From: Chara braunii
Taxonomy: Eukaryota > Streptophyta > Charophyceae > Charales > Characeae
DNA: 38,080 bases
Direction: 5' to 3'
Assembly (NCBI GenBank): GCA_003427395.1
Contig: BFEA01000427.1
Coordinates: forward strand, 292,334-330,413
The translations under genes and the position numbers were made by a program. Positions 19,235-29,962 of this stretch are shown here, one piece after another (positions within the stretch are counted from its first letter, which is position 1; each line of letters opens with the position of its first letter). The notes under the pieces are model-generated. The model searched no databases. It was not told the origin of the DNA and saw only the letters and a program-made list of their open reading frames with translations.

Positions 19235-19772
19235 TTATTCCGTTAGAATATCCGCAATTACCTGGTGGATTTCTTCCGGCACATATTGTGCAGCGTGCAG
19301 TTCGAAAAGTTGGTTCCAGATCCGAACGTCAATCTGTTTCGTGTTCGCCTATTTTATCAAGTCGGGTGGAGGCGCCGAGATTAATGAATGATCCGATCGC
19401 CAGGAGAACACCGTGACCATCATCTAGGCATCTTCTTCCCGAATGGCCACGTGTCCTTTCGGTGTAATCTTGTCACAAACATCCTGCCATGGCACTTCCT
19501 TGGCTGCAATCTTTATCCCCAACCCGTCTGTTTCTGCTTCAAAACGCTCAGGGGGTTCCAGAAAGCTTGCTTCCACCCCCAGGCGTAGCAATCTCACTTC
19601 TTTATTCATTGTTAGTAAAGACCTAGGTAGTTCCGTAATGTCGCAATAATGCTTTTTATCGCTATACCTGGCGAGGAGAAGGGTGATCCCTTCGTACAGA
19701 GTTTGAGGGGGTTCCAAAGAGTCGACCATCCTCGAAATCTGCACGAGGGGCTCTCCCAAGATCATCGCCTTG
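19235..19772 (-). pseudogene. Protease-RT linker part of the polyprotein, stop-interrupted
   Basis: It is in the same frame as RT. The stretch 19424-19765 is open, then TAG (19424-19426), TAG (19349-19351) and TAA (19235-19237) interrupt. Segments such as KQIDVRIWNQLFELHAAQYVPEE look like genuine protein. There is no named domain; in Ty3/gypsy polyproteins this lies between protease and RT. Its upper end joins the protease frame exactly once the insertion at 19781-20334 is removed. Confidence 0.75.
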
Positions 19773-19780
19773 GTCCTTTG

Positions 19781-20334
19781 CTATGAAACCGCGCGTTCAT
19801 TGAACGCGAGTTTTTCGTTCAGAAATTGAACGGAATGCACGCGCGTTCAATGAACGGGACCGAACGCGGAGTTCAATTCCGCGCGGGACCAAAAAAAAAA
19901 AAAAAAAAAAACCCTCAAAAACTTCCGACAAAAAACTATGTTATGAAGAAAAATAAAATAAACAACATTTGCCTGAGCATTATATCTAAATTCGTTACCA
20001 AATGGAAACAAAAAATAGAAAACAGAAAAAAAAAAATTGAAATTAGTGAGCGAACATGATTTGACACCGCCATCTTTGATGATTTTTCATTTTTTTTTGC
20101 CTTACCAAAATGATTCCAAAATTGAGAAGCATGTTCCTCACATCATACAGAACTCATAAAAAAAAAATCAGAAAACAAAAGTTATTTTTAGGCAGTAAAA
20201 GGATTTGAAAAAAATAAATAAAAAAATAAAAAAATAATTGAACGCCGTTCAATTTTGAACTCGAACGTGCAATCCGCGTTCAAACGCACATTTAAACGCG
20301 AACGCGCGTTCACGGCATTCGAACGGTTACACAG
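19781..20334. mobile_element. hAT-like non-autonomous element, 554 bp, inside pol
   Basis: It is flanked by a perfect 8-bp duplication, GTCCTTTG (19773-19780 and 20335-20342). Ends are CTATGAAACCG (left) and, on the complement, CTGTGTAACCG (right). Subterminal zones are full of GTTCAATGAACG-type palindromes; the middle is A-rich. Removing element plus one duplication (562 bp) restores the pol reading frame exactly. The middle resembles that of the element at 29963-30327. Confidence 0.88.
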
Positions 20335-21242
20335 GTCCTTTGAATTTTTCGGCTGGTCAGTTGCATTGTTCTCGCTATCGTTTTGGGCGGCGGGTAATAA
20401 ACGCGTTGTCGTACCAATTTCACGATTTCCGGATCATCTTCGTCACTGCTTTCTGCATCATCAGTTGATGGCTCCCCTTCCGCAGGTTCCTCCCAGGAGA
20501 TCATGCGGAGAGTCCCCGGCATCATCGGCGAGACCAGCGGGACCGCGTTAATAGTAGTGCGAAGGGTCAATCGCAAGGGCACCGCGTAGGGTTTCCCTCC
20601 TGTATTTCGGAGGACGATCGATCGTCGTTCAAAATCCAGGTTTGCTCGTAACGCCACAAGAGTGGGAAGTCCGAAAAGAACGTCGTACGTATTAACATCT
20701 AGTACTACGACATCCCCAAGCGCGTGTACTTCACCTAATCGGAAGGCGACATTGGTCATTCTCCCCATAATTTTAATATTTTTCTCATCTGCCGAAACGA
20801 GCTGATCTTTCTCGGTGAGCATGATCAGGTCGTTCTTCCTTCCTGCCCTCTNGACTACTCTTAGCGAAATAGCCAACACAGCTGCTCCTGAGTCTATAAT
20901 CGCGTTGTAAGGAATTCCCCAAATTTCAATATCACATTCTGCAGATTTCCACGGAATCGGTTTAATCCGTAAGAAATGATCGTCTTTCTGAATTAATCCT
21001 ACCCGTATTGGGTCCGGAGTGCTTGTTGGGTTTTCTTCCGGCGCGGGGCCCTTGGTTTTGGCACTTGGTGTTCGGGCGAGGGCAAATCGCTTTCGGTTTG
21101 CTTTGCAATGCTGTAACATTCGCTCATTGGCTTGCTCAGAGATCGAGAGTAGATGACCGATTGGTAGTGGAATCCGATGGTCCAAGGCTCGGATAATGTT
21201 TAATGCATGGATCTCTCCTGTGACGAAGGTGGGTCCTCCCGA
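20335..21242 (-). pseudogene. Aspartic protease domain of gag-pol
   Basis: It cleaves the polyprotein. In the open stretch 20310-21185 (whose last codons lie in the inserted element) the catalytic triad DSG is at residues 98-100 in AIIDSGAAVLAIS, followed by the flap region and a downstream TYDVLFGLPTL block, the usual pepsin-like retroelement layout. The acidic stretch after it is a linker. It is in frame with gag upstream (separated only by TAG at 21243-21245) and, after removing the 19781-20334 insertion, with RT downstream. One N at 20853 leaves one residue undefined. Confidence 0.85.
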
Positions 21243-21635
21243 CTACATTTCTCCTAAGGATGGTCGCCACTCCGCCACTTCTTTCGGTTCTGGTGCTGGT
21301 CTGAACGTTCCGATCATTCCTAGTCCAGGATATCCCAGCGACACATACTGATCCAGCGGAATTAGCTCGGCGGCCTCTTCCGTGGTGGCCAAGGCACTTC
21401 CCCTACCCTCTACTTCTTCCATCAAGGCTCCGACTCGTCCAGGTCCATTGGTGATGGGGGCCGCAGCCATAGGTACGACTCCGATCCACTGTTGCGGTGG
21501 TCGGTGGGGGCAATCACGGGCTAGATGTCCGGGCTGATGACAGGCATAACAAACATTCAGATTGTTCGCGGCTCCTCCGAGAGCAGGGGCGGGGGCTAAT
21601 CCTTGTTGCATCGGAGGGGCACGCACCGCAATAGG
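21243..21635 (-). pseudogene. Nucleocapsid zinc-knuckle segment of gag
   Basis: It binds the element RNA. A canonical CCHC knuckle, CYACHQPGHLARDC (C-X2-C-X4-H-X4-C), lies near 21540 in a Pro/Gln/Ala-rich context. It is in the same frame as the capsid-like part upstream, interrupted by TGA (21636-21638), and ends at TAG (21243-21245). Confidence 0.9.
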
Positions 21636-22550
21636 TCACATGCTCCTCATCATGGCTTCCAGCCGAGCATTGTGCTCTCGCTGTTCCTTTTTGCTTTCTT
21701 GGATTAAACTAATCAAAGTTTTGGTTAGTTCGAAGATGACCGCGGATTCGTTCGATCGTACGGGAGCCTCAACTGGCGGCGGGGGTAATGCCCTGACGGG
21801 CGGGGGCATCATAGGAGCAGAGATGCTCGGAGTCTCGCTTAGGATTACTCGTTTGGGGCCTACCTGTTCCATGTAAGTGACAGGTCCTGATACAAATCCC
21901 ATGTTTTCAAATTTGTTCTGTAAAGCAGTCAGTTCTGCTCTTGCCCGTACGAGCTCGGTCAAATCTCCGTCTCTAGGGTAGTCTTCTCCTTCCAGGAAGT
22001 TCGCTGCAAACTTCCGTTCCATTTCTTCCACAACAGCCATAATTTGTTGTAGCGTATGAGTGATGGGAGAAAACTGCTTTCGCAACTTAGTCCTTATTGT
22101 TCGACTGCGGAGTCCGTCAATGAACAGATCTCTCCCTACTTGCTCACCTCGCTCAGTTTTTACGAACATCCTGTAGAACCGGTTCCGATATTCCGCAACG
22201 GATTCGAGCGGTTTTTGCACTCGGTCCTTGATCATGTACAATGCCTGCTCAGGGTGAACATAATCAAATCGGTTCATGAAATCCCGTTCGGAGGTCGGGA
22301 GATCCACCCATACATAGGTACTATACCAATGATGAGCATCTCCTCCCATTCGAGCCGGAATGTTGATCCGTGCTTCGTGATCATCGTACTGCTGTGCTCT
22401 AAGCGTGGCCAGCCATGCTCCTGCGAGATGGTGCGTCGGATCAAATAGATAGAGATCTGGTGGCGACATGGGAGCTCGTGCACGTGGGGCAGGTTGATTA
22501 GGTGGATTAGCATTTTGTTGCGGAACCGGATTTTGCACGTTGGCAGCCAT
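21636..22550 (-). pseudogene. Gag capsid-like domain (retrotransposon gag)
   Basis: This is the structural protein of the particle. It has 304 codons from the first available ATG (22550) to TGA at 21636. The N-terminus is Asn/Pro/Gln-rich; then a helical core with WLATLRAQQYDDHEARI, HHWYSTYV, FMNRFDYVHP, the AEYRNRFYRM block and FIDGLRSRTIRTKLR is typical of the Ty3/gypsy gag family. The frame is open for about 30 Arg-rich codons upstream of this ATG without another ATG, so the original start could lie farther up. The PBS is about 135 bp upstream. Confidence 0.92.
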
Positions 22551-22685
22551 ATTGGCTGCTTGCCGGTTAGCCGCTCTGCTTCTGGTGACTATAGGGTTAC
22601 GTCTAGGCGCGTTCCGAGGGCGAGGTTGCCCACGGTTAGCCAGGTCGCCTAATTATCGTGCTATCAATCCTAAGACCCTAGCCAC

Positions 22686-22704
22686 GTGTCGGGCTCCGAT
22701 ACCA
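22686..22704 (-). promoter_or_regulatory. Primer-binding site, initiator tRNA-Met-like
   Basis: The minus strand reads TGGTATCGGAGCCCGACAC directly below the 5' LTR. Plant Ty3/gypsy and copia elements commonly use TGGTATCAGAGC, complementary to the 3' end of initiator tRNA-Met; one base differs here. It sits at the expected position between LTR and gag. Confidence 0.85.
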
Positions 22705-24012
22705 ACCTCACGCCCAGCGCAACTTCCTGATCGGAGTGGGATGTGGGCCTGGAAGTGCGAAAAGGGGTGTGCCAAGGATTTTTGGGAAAGTGGGGGAGCC
22801 TTAAGGGTATGAATGCAATTAGGCGAATGAGGGGTGCGCGCGCAAGGGTCTCATGGTCCGAAGGGACCGGGACACTGTGATCGACGGGTTACGGGGAAAT
22901 CCCTCCGCGGTGGAGGCGGTCCCGAAAAGTTAGGCCGTCGGGGGCCGCCACGTGGAGCGGGTCGCCGTGTACCTGGGTTGGGCCTGTGGAATTCCGGAGT
23001 TCTCTGTTCGCCGCTACGTCGGCAATTCACACAAAACGTGTCGGGCCAATAGGGGGCTATGGCTGGCCACGGGATGACACTGAGTTGATGGTACGGAAGA
23101 AGAAGGCGGAAAGGAGGGAAACTGGTGGTGATGACAACAAATCCCGGGTGGGTGAAGTAGTAGGTGTGGTCGGGAGAAGGGAAATCAGAGCACCGAGGGT
23201 CGCTAGAGGTGGCGCAGTGAAATTCCCGCGGACATAACCGATTCTCCGTATGACAAGGGTATCGCATCCTTATGAGCTCGTTTATCATAGGGGTGAAATA
23301 GTACGGGTCGTAAGATGAGTCTGAGCTCCAAGATCGTGTCATGGTGTCATCGTATATGGGTCAATTCGGTCAGGATATCGTCACCGCGCGCAAGCACGTG
23401 CCGGCCAGACAGCCTCAAGAGAGCCTCAGCGTGCTTGTGCGGGATGACGGCCCCGTCGCGAACCTTTTTGGGTGAGCAAATCGATGCACGGGAATACGTG
23501 TAAGGACGCAACTCAGATTGCGTCTACACGTGTTCTTCGCGCGGCGTTCGCGGGACCAGACTTTGGATCGTCTAATTGCTTCGGAAGGTTTTGATTATAC
23601 AAGGGGCGACCATAGCACAACCATCATTGTGAGATAAGCAAAAACGAGAGCAAAATCGTTATCAGGGCCAAATTCCTATCCCATCTACAACGGCATCAGG
23701 TGTGACATAATCAAAAGGTAGGGAAGGATATTCTCAACAAAAGATATACAGACAGGCATAATATCCACACATTCATACATCCATACATTCGATAATCATA
23801 AGCGTAATGCAATCGGGACGGACACAGCAAAGACAAGTGTAAGCAAAAACCCAAGTCTCGATTCTCGAAAGCCGAAAATGAAAATGAGAACGGGCGAACC
23901 GCCCGGAGTCGTAATCAAAATGTATGTACTCAGATGAAGAGGGGGAAGAGCCAAAGAAACAGCAAATCCACGTCCATCGACCTCAACTCTCTCTCCTTCT
24001 CTCTCTCTCTGC

Positions 24013-24071
24013 GATGCGGACAGTCCGTCGTCAGATGTGTATAAGAGACAGGATGCGGACAGTCCGTCGTC
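24013..24071. other. Tn5/Nextera mosaic-end sequence with 20-bp flank duplication (artefact)
   Basis: AGATGTGTATAAGAGACAG, the 19-base transposon mosaic end used in tagmentation libraries, lies at 24033-24051. The 20 bases before it (24013-24032) are repeated exactly after it (24052-24071). The other LTR lacks both the mosaic end and the duplication (at 10195-10214). This is library carry-over in the assembly, not biology. Confidence 0.97.
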
Positions 24072-24305
24072 ACGCACCAACCCACGAAGTTGTCACCCCG
24101 CTTAGTCCTCCCGCACCCGTCGGATTCGCCCGTGCCCACAGTCCGTCGTGGCCCACGTCAATCCCGCGCGTTCGGCACCAGCCCTTCGGGTCGCCCAACT
24201 CCTACTCTACTCACCTCTTACTTCGCTCATGTGCCGACCCTTCCTGATCGCGCAACCCCGAGCTTCCAACAACAGATCAAGAGAGCTGACTAATCGCGCA
24301 ACCGA

Positions 24306-24314
24306 AATTTATAG
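24306..24314 (-). promoter_or_regulatory. LTR TATA box (5' LTR)
   Basis: Minus-strand CTATAAATT precedes gag by about 1.75 kb. It is conserved in the other LTR and is the best candidate for the U3 promoter; transcription would start some 25-30 bp lower. Confidence 0.55.
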
Positions 24315-25132
24315 CGTGCATGCATGCGCGAAGAACACGGAATTACCGGGACTTAGAGTGGGGATTAGGGAGGGAGCGCCTACGTTCTGCATGATCGGCC
24401 ACGGCGTGGGGGACGTAACCCTTCTCCACGCATCGATCCGAGCATGCAAGCCGCGGCTCACAGCAAAAGAAAGAGAGGGAGAGCGGGAGAGACGAAGTGC
24501 AAGAGGAAAGATACAGTTACAATGGCGCCCGTGCAAAATTGCAGTCACACACACGATTAATGGCGCCCACTAATCAGAGTACCATTGCAGCCGCATGAAA
24601 AAGCGCGTAGACAAAAGGCGCAGCGCGGCAGAAAAAGTTCTATTTACTGAATTCCTAAATTCCTATCTAGTGCGGAAAAGTAAAAAGCATACATTCCAGA
24701 AAGAAAGTCCAAAATCCCGAGAGCCATCGGGGNTCGACAAAATTNGAAAAAGATTCAAAAGGAAANTNAAAAAGAACGAAACAATTTCCCGCGCGNTGTC
24801 CGCGCCCAAAAGATTGAACCCGAAACGAAAGAAACGANGTCAACATTTATTAATCGCGCGCGTGGTGGCGCGCCAGACATCCATCCGACCAATCGCCCAG
24901 CCGGCCGTCCCCGGACACACCCAGCCCGGATGAAGCAACGAAAAAGGCGAAGAAGCAAGGGTACTGATGTAATTTTTCACCGATGCCGATTTCCCGTAAT
25001 TGGCCCAATCTTCCCAGCTTAGGACCCCTTGTTGCAACCGCGCAGAAACTCGCGCGTTACAGAAAGTGGTTCATCACATCGCCGGGGGCGAATAACAGGA
25101 GAACGATGCCCTACGGCAAGACCATCGTCACA

Positions 25133-27380
25133 CAGAAGAAAACGAGAAGAGATGGGAGAAGAGAAAAGAAACCGAGGGGGAACTGGGTTCCGTTCCCCTA
25201 GGCGCCTGGTTCACATGGCCTTTGGGGGCGGAGGCCCCAAAATCGGGTTTCGGGCTTCTGTGTCCGACTTGTCGAGCCCGTGCTGGCACCTCGGCGCAGG
25301 GCTGCCCGGGGTCGGGCAGATCGAGGGAACCCAGGTTCGAAAATGGGCCGGGAGCAAGCCCGCGTTGCGAGAGAGTTCGGGGAATCAGGTGGCCCCTTCG
25401 TAGCCCAGGACTAATCGTCGCCACGAGCACGAGTCTCCCTGGCGACACGAATGGCAATTTAACTGAGGCTGCCACGTTGCGTGAGCAGCTAACCAGGGCA
25501 ACACCGTGAGGTCGGTTTAGGGCAGGATTAAGGGAGGGGAAGAAAACCGCTCAATCAACATGAATCCACTCCCTCCTATGTGGCACGCCCGGGTTAGGTT
25601 GTAAAGATGGATTGGCTTAGTGCGCCGCAATATGTTCCGTACGTCCGCATCGCAGTATACACTATCGTCACCTGCAATCGGGAAGGGCGGAAGCGCGCTG
25701 CGACATTCTGAGACGAAGTCTGAGCTCGGGCCACGTCCAGCGCTCCCGTCCGTCGAGACGAGACCAGGCTCCATGCAAAGACCAACGAATACCACCAAAA
25801 AGGATGCCCCTAGCTCTCTTTCTCTCTGTCTCTCTCTTTGTGGTCATCAACCCCAACGCGGTGTGGGGATCCAGGGTGGGCGTTAAGATGTCATCCGCTT
25901 CGCGGAAAGCGAACGACCGATCTCTCCGAAATTATCCGTCTCCCCCGAGCTCCTGTCCTGCGCACGATGAGAGAGAGGGACAGCGGAAGGAGGTTGACGT
26001 GTATCCCGCACACCCGCGCGCGCTAAGGGTGAACGAAAGGAGAAGGACCGGCGCACTCATGCACTCATGCAAGCAATCGACACTCGCTATTTCCTATCAT
26101 CAGGCCTGGGGGCGAATACACACACGCCTACACGTAGAGCCCTCTTGAACAATGAGACATTCAACATCCATGGACTTCCATATCTGAGAATGCATACAAC
26201 TGACTACCCACACATTGGGACCTTGCACACATCACACGGGGACAAATCAGCAATGGAGAAAAAACATGTTCTTAGTATACAGGATTCTCACAGCTGGCTG
26301 CTGAAGGCCCAACCCCCAATCCGTCAAAACCACCGACAACCATAGCCACAAGGCCCTGCCGCTACCGACGTTTGATCTCCACCACCGCTCAGTCCTTCCG
26401 ACTGCCTTACCCCAAGTCTATTCGTAACTCCGCCACCCGCCGTCACTCCGCCCATCACGGGGCACGTCGAGCCTTTCCGGCGCTGCGGGTTTTGCACATA
26501 GCTCGCGGAGCTTGCATCCAAAATCAAAGAAAGCGAGAGGAAGGGGTTGTGGGAATTTATAGCGTGGAAGGTGGCGGAGAGGCTGCGCGAAGCATGGGGT
26601 CACGGTGTAGATGAGTCGGACAAAAGAAGGGCAGAGGCTCCCGAAGGATCGAAGGAGGCGAGTCGAATGATCTGAGTGATTGGGGTGGTCGTCCAAGTGG
26701 GGTGCGCTTCCTGCTACCACCACATTGACGCGACCATCCCAATCAGACAGCCAATCGTTCGTAGGGAAGGGAGAAAGGGGGGATCAGAATTCGCTTAGAG
26801 GGAAGACGAAGAGGCATGCAGGAAGGGAGTGTGCAGCAATAAGGGAAGATGGCGCGGGGATGCGGAGCAAGAGAACAGGTTTACCCGGCGCGCAAAAATT
26901 CAAAAAACAGCCATGCGAGCAAAAAATCAAAATTCCTACTCCCACTAATCCCAACTGTTTCTTGAATTTCTTGGCGCAGCCGCTAACCGGCCACGCAAGA
27001 CCCGAATTAAGTTTTCTACTCCGTCCCTCTTTTTGTACAGCCCCGTTCTTCCCTATTATCTTGAATCCGTACTTTGGGGTCTTACATGGGATTTTCCCTT
27101 AAGGGTACGGGAAGCCGCTGCGTACGGACCCTGGCTTATCACATCTGTGATGCGCAGGGGGTTTCAAAAAAAATAACAGTCTCCTGATTGCTGTATAGGC
27201 GTCCTAATTACTCTAAGGATCCGGGCGGCCATTTCTTCTTCGGCTGGCCCAGTCTATCGCCTATTCTACCTCGATGCATCTCTCATCGTTGTGGATCTGC
27301 CTTCCCGTTGTACACCCGATCGGGTGGTCCCTTCATCGTCCGCTGCCCCGATTGGTACACGAATGAACTTCAAATATATG
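25133..27380 (-). mobile_element. Remainder of an older related LTR (inferred)
   Basis: This interval contains a promoter-like CTATAAATT (minus, 26553-26561) preceded by ACG as in the main LTR. The distance from the 8730 terminus to this box, skipping the inserted element, is about 1.58 kb, close to the 1.56 kb between terminus and TATA in the 8892 LTR. Sequence identity with the main LTR is too low to align convincingly by eye. The upper limit is a guess from the U3 length. No gene is seen in it. Confidence 0.4.
26553..26561 (-). promoter_or_regulatory. TATA-like box of the older LTR
   Basis: The minus strand reads ACGCTATAAATT across this site, the same 12 bases as at 24306 and 10449 including the ACG. 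The downstream AGCTC block also resembles the main LTR. Confidence 0.4.
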
Positions 27381-27424
27381 TTTTTGTTTTTGTTTTGACG
27401 ATGCGTTTTTGTCGCGCGACCTTT

Positions 27425-27475
27425 CTAATTAGGAACAAAAGAAGAAGAAGACGAAGAAGAAGAAGATCAGAGGAA
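27425..27475. repeat. GAA/AAG low-complexity tract
   Basis: This is a purine-rich tandem of GAAGAA-type units. The surrounding frames on both strands (27188-27724) show no domain and probably lie in 3' untranslated sequence of the older element. Confidence 0.75.
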
Positions 27476-27746
27476 ATGGTCGATCTCGGGATTAAGAGGG
27501 TGAGGAAGAGGAGGAAAAAAGGTTGCCAGTGCAACCGGAGTCGTCGGCCCCTCCACTTCGTTGAAGTGGTGTTGGACGAAGGAGGGGTAGAGAAAGGCCC
27601 CCGGTACGTGCGACAGAACACGTGGCGCCCGCAATGGCCCGTACGACCCGTCGCCACACCATGCGATTCTCAGGACCCATCATCACCAGATGGGTCTCGG
27701 TATATGGCCTTCGCTCCCTCTTGAGCACCGCGATGACGAGGAAATG

Positions 27747-29220
27747 CTACATTGCGTTCGACCGTTGGCCGGCCTCGTAAATGAGCGTCCTTGCTAGCTT
27801 GGCCATTACGCATCCTTCAAATGGCGGCTCCAGATATGGCTCCCATGCAATATCAGGACGCGGGGCCCCTTCGATTGCCTCGAGCCTGATTGTTGCAGGC
27901 TCCACCATGAACTCGACATCCGTCATGTGGACCGTCCGGCTCGGATGAACTACTAAGGTCAATAACAGGGGCACTCCGGGGTGGCTGGCGGAAGCAAAAA
28001 GGTCCTGGCAGGATGGGGGGTATGGGTGCGGGATATGGTACTCCTCCCACTCCTTCTCCTCCTGCTAGTGCTGACGGGTCAGCTCCATCAAGATTGAGAT
28101 CGGGAAGGAGTGGTGGCGGTGGTATCGGCTCCGGATTGCGCTTGCGTATCCTGAATCTGCCGGTCTCGACTCTCTCTCTCGGCGGAGGTCCCTCGATCGG
28201 TGTCGCCTTGCTCTCTGGAACGGGATCAGGCTTCCGCACAGGCCCAGGCTCGGCCCTTCTTCCTCGGGTCCCACTCGGCTTCCTTGCGCCTCCGACAATG
28301 GCTGGCGATGTCTCTTCTTGGGCGTCTTCCTGGGGGTCTTCAGGGTTGTCGGCTTTGGATAGGATGAGGGAGGTCGCAGCGGCTTCCGGTCAGTGAAGTT
28401 TACCACCTTTTCTCCCCTTCGTGCGATATAGTCCGGTACAACCACCGTGCGGTACGATCGCCGAGGAGTTGATGATGTCCGACGTCTGCAATCGGAGTTG
28501 GAGGTCTTCTTTCTCACTGCCGATCACCTGCTCAATAGAGAGTACCTCAATATGGATGAGCTCCAACGTTCCCAGCTTGCTCATCCCGATCTCCCCGAAC
28601 GGATACACTGCCACCGTGCCCTCCTTATTCTCTGGCTTGGGTTGTGAGATGACGTAGTACACGTGCAGGTTCTCAGCGATATTGTGATCACCGTGCTCCA
28701 CGTAAAACCGGAACATGCCCACCACCATTGATCGATACAGCACCCGATGTAACTCCCACACGTCTTCGTCAACGCACGGCAACGGCTCAACGTCAATCAT
28801 CTCCACCAAGTACTCGGAGAAGTTGCGCATGGGGTAGGGGCTCTCCATGAGTTGGCAAGGAAGGGTGGTGTAAGAAAAAAAGGGAGACATTTAGTATGAG
28901 GGAGGGGAAATAACTTGGATGTTGAGATGATTAGCGGGGGGGAGGAGCGCGGGTAGCTGAGGCACCAATGCTAGCGGGCAGTCCTGTGCCAGTCGCAATA
29001 GCGTGTGGTAGGTCGTGAAACAATGACCCCGTCCCTGCACACGCGCCACTGACCTCGCCACTTGCACCTCGTAATCCCGTAGAAATGTCCACACCGGTTC
29101 TCAGTGTCGATCGTCCAGGGGCGTCAAATCGTCGATGAACGTAGCGATGCTGTGCACAGCACAAACGCGCGAACGTGAAGGGGCGCAAACAAGTTCGTCG
29201 TGCTACACAACTGAACACGG
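27747..29220 (-). pseudogene. Second ORF3 copy (broken), from the older related element
   Basis: Minus-strand coding-like blocks follow one another in changing frames. A block with FIDDLTPLDD and WTFLRDYEVQVA (about 28930-29170) is interrupted by TGA near 29100. Next come a block beginning MESPYPMRNFSEYLVE with CVDEDVWELHRVL (28390-28850), a basic/Pro-rich linker (28065-28400), a Pro-rich stretch ending APVIDLSSSSEPD (27900-28239), and a C-terminal block with MTDVEFMVEPATIRLE (27747-27930). Block order and several residues match ORF3 at 12054-13529, and the frame switches fall at corresponding points. The upstream part of the element (integrase and beyond) is missing because satellite-like DNA starts at about 29225. 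Function is unrecognised. Confidence 0.5.
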
Positions 29221-29224
29221 TGGT

Positions 29225-29955
29225 TTAAGTGTGGATTCCATTGCACGTCCACAAATTTTGTAACTTAAAAGTCATAATTGTCATGGAGTTGTCCGAAATT
29301 GAAATTCAATAGAACATTGAATTTCAATATAATCAGACACTGAACAACAAATTGAATTTTTGATTTCATCATACCTTGATCATTTTTATATGAGCATTGA
29401 GTCGGACGTATTTTACATCACATGTGAGTTGCATATTAAATTGGAACTCAATCGAAGAGTCAAGGAAATCACATAGTAAAGAAGTATGGATTCCGTCGCA
29501 CTCCGATAATTTATGTAACTTAGAAAACGTAACAGACATGTCATTGTCATACATTGAAATTCAAGAGAACGGTGAACGCAATGAGACACTAAAGGAGAAG
29601 GTTGTGAATGACCTCTGCATTTTATCACACTTCTATTAATTTTGTATATCACTTAGCAGTGAGTCGGATGTATTTTACATGACATTGTGACTGCCAAATA
29701 TTGAAAGTGAATCGAAGAGTCAATGCAATTATACAGTAAATCAGATGATTTAAGTATGAATTTTGTCACACTTCGATAAATTATGTAACTTAAAAGACGT
29801 AACTGATGTAAACTGAAAGTTAAGTGAGTATGGATTCCGTCGCAATTCGAGAAATATCGTAATCATGAAAAATATATATGTATATTTAATAGATTGAGGG
29901 AATCACATAACGGGGTTCGGAATCTTCGGATTGTGAAAATAATATGAAAGTATCA
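29225..29955. repeat. Degenerate satellite, about 260-bp period
   Basis: The anchor TGGATTCC(A/G)T(C/T)GCAC recurs at 29232, 29487, 29757 (diverged) and 29831. A second anchor, GAGTCGGA(C/T)GTATTTTACAT, recurs at about 29399 and 29661, and TTATGTAACTTA at about 29510 and 29782. Spacing is 255-270 bp. Monomers are AT-rich and strongly diverged. No gene. Confidence 0.75.
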
Positions 29956-29962
29956 CATGAAG

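Larger units (their letters stand above)
22705..25132 (-). mobile_element. 5' LTR of the Ty3/gypsy element
   Basis: It aligns with the 8892 LTR over its first 1.95 kb. The proposed outer end at 25132 gives a minus-strand start TGTGACGATGG, forming an inverted terminal match (TGTGACG/CGTCACA) with the 3' end seen at 8892. The inner 13 bp expected from the other LTR (GGCGTCACA plus TTGG) are missing next to the PBS, consistent with a deletion between two TTGG repeats. It contains an extra 16-bp duplication near 23775-23790 and a library-adapter insertion (24033-24051). The flanks do not show a matching 5-bp target duplication (GTCGC at 8887-8891 versus CAGAA at 25133-25137), so the outer boundary is provisional. 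Confidence 0.8.
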
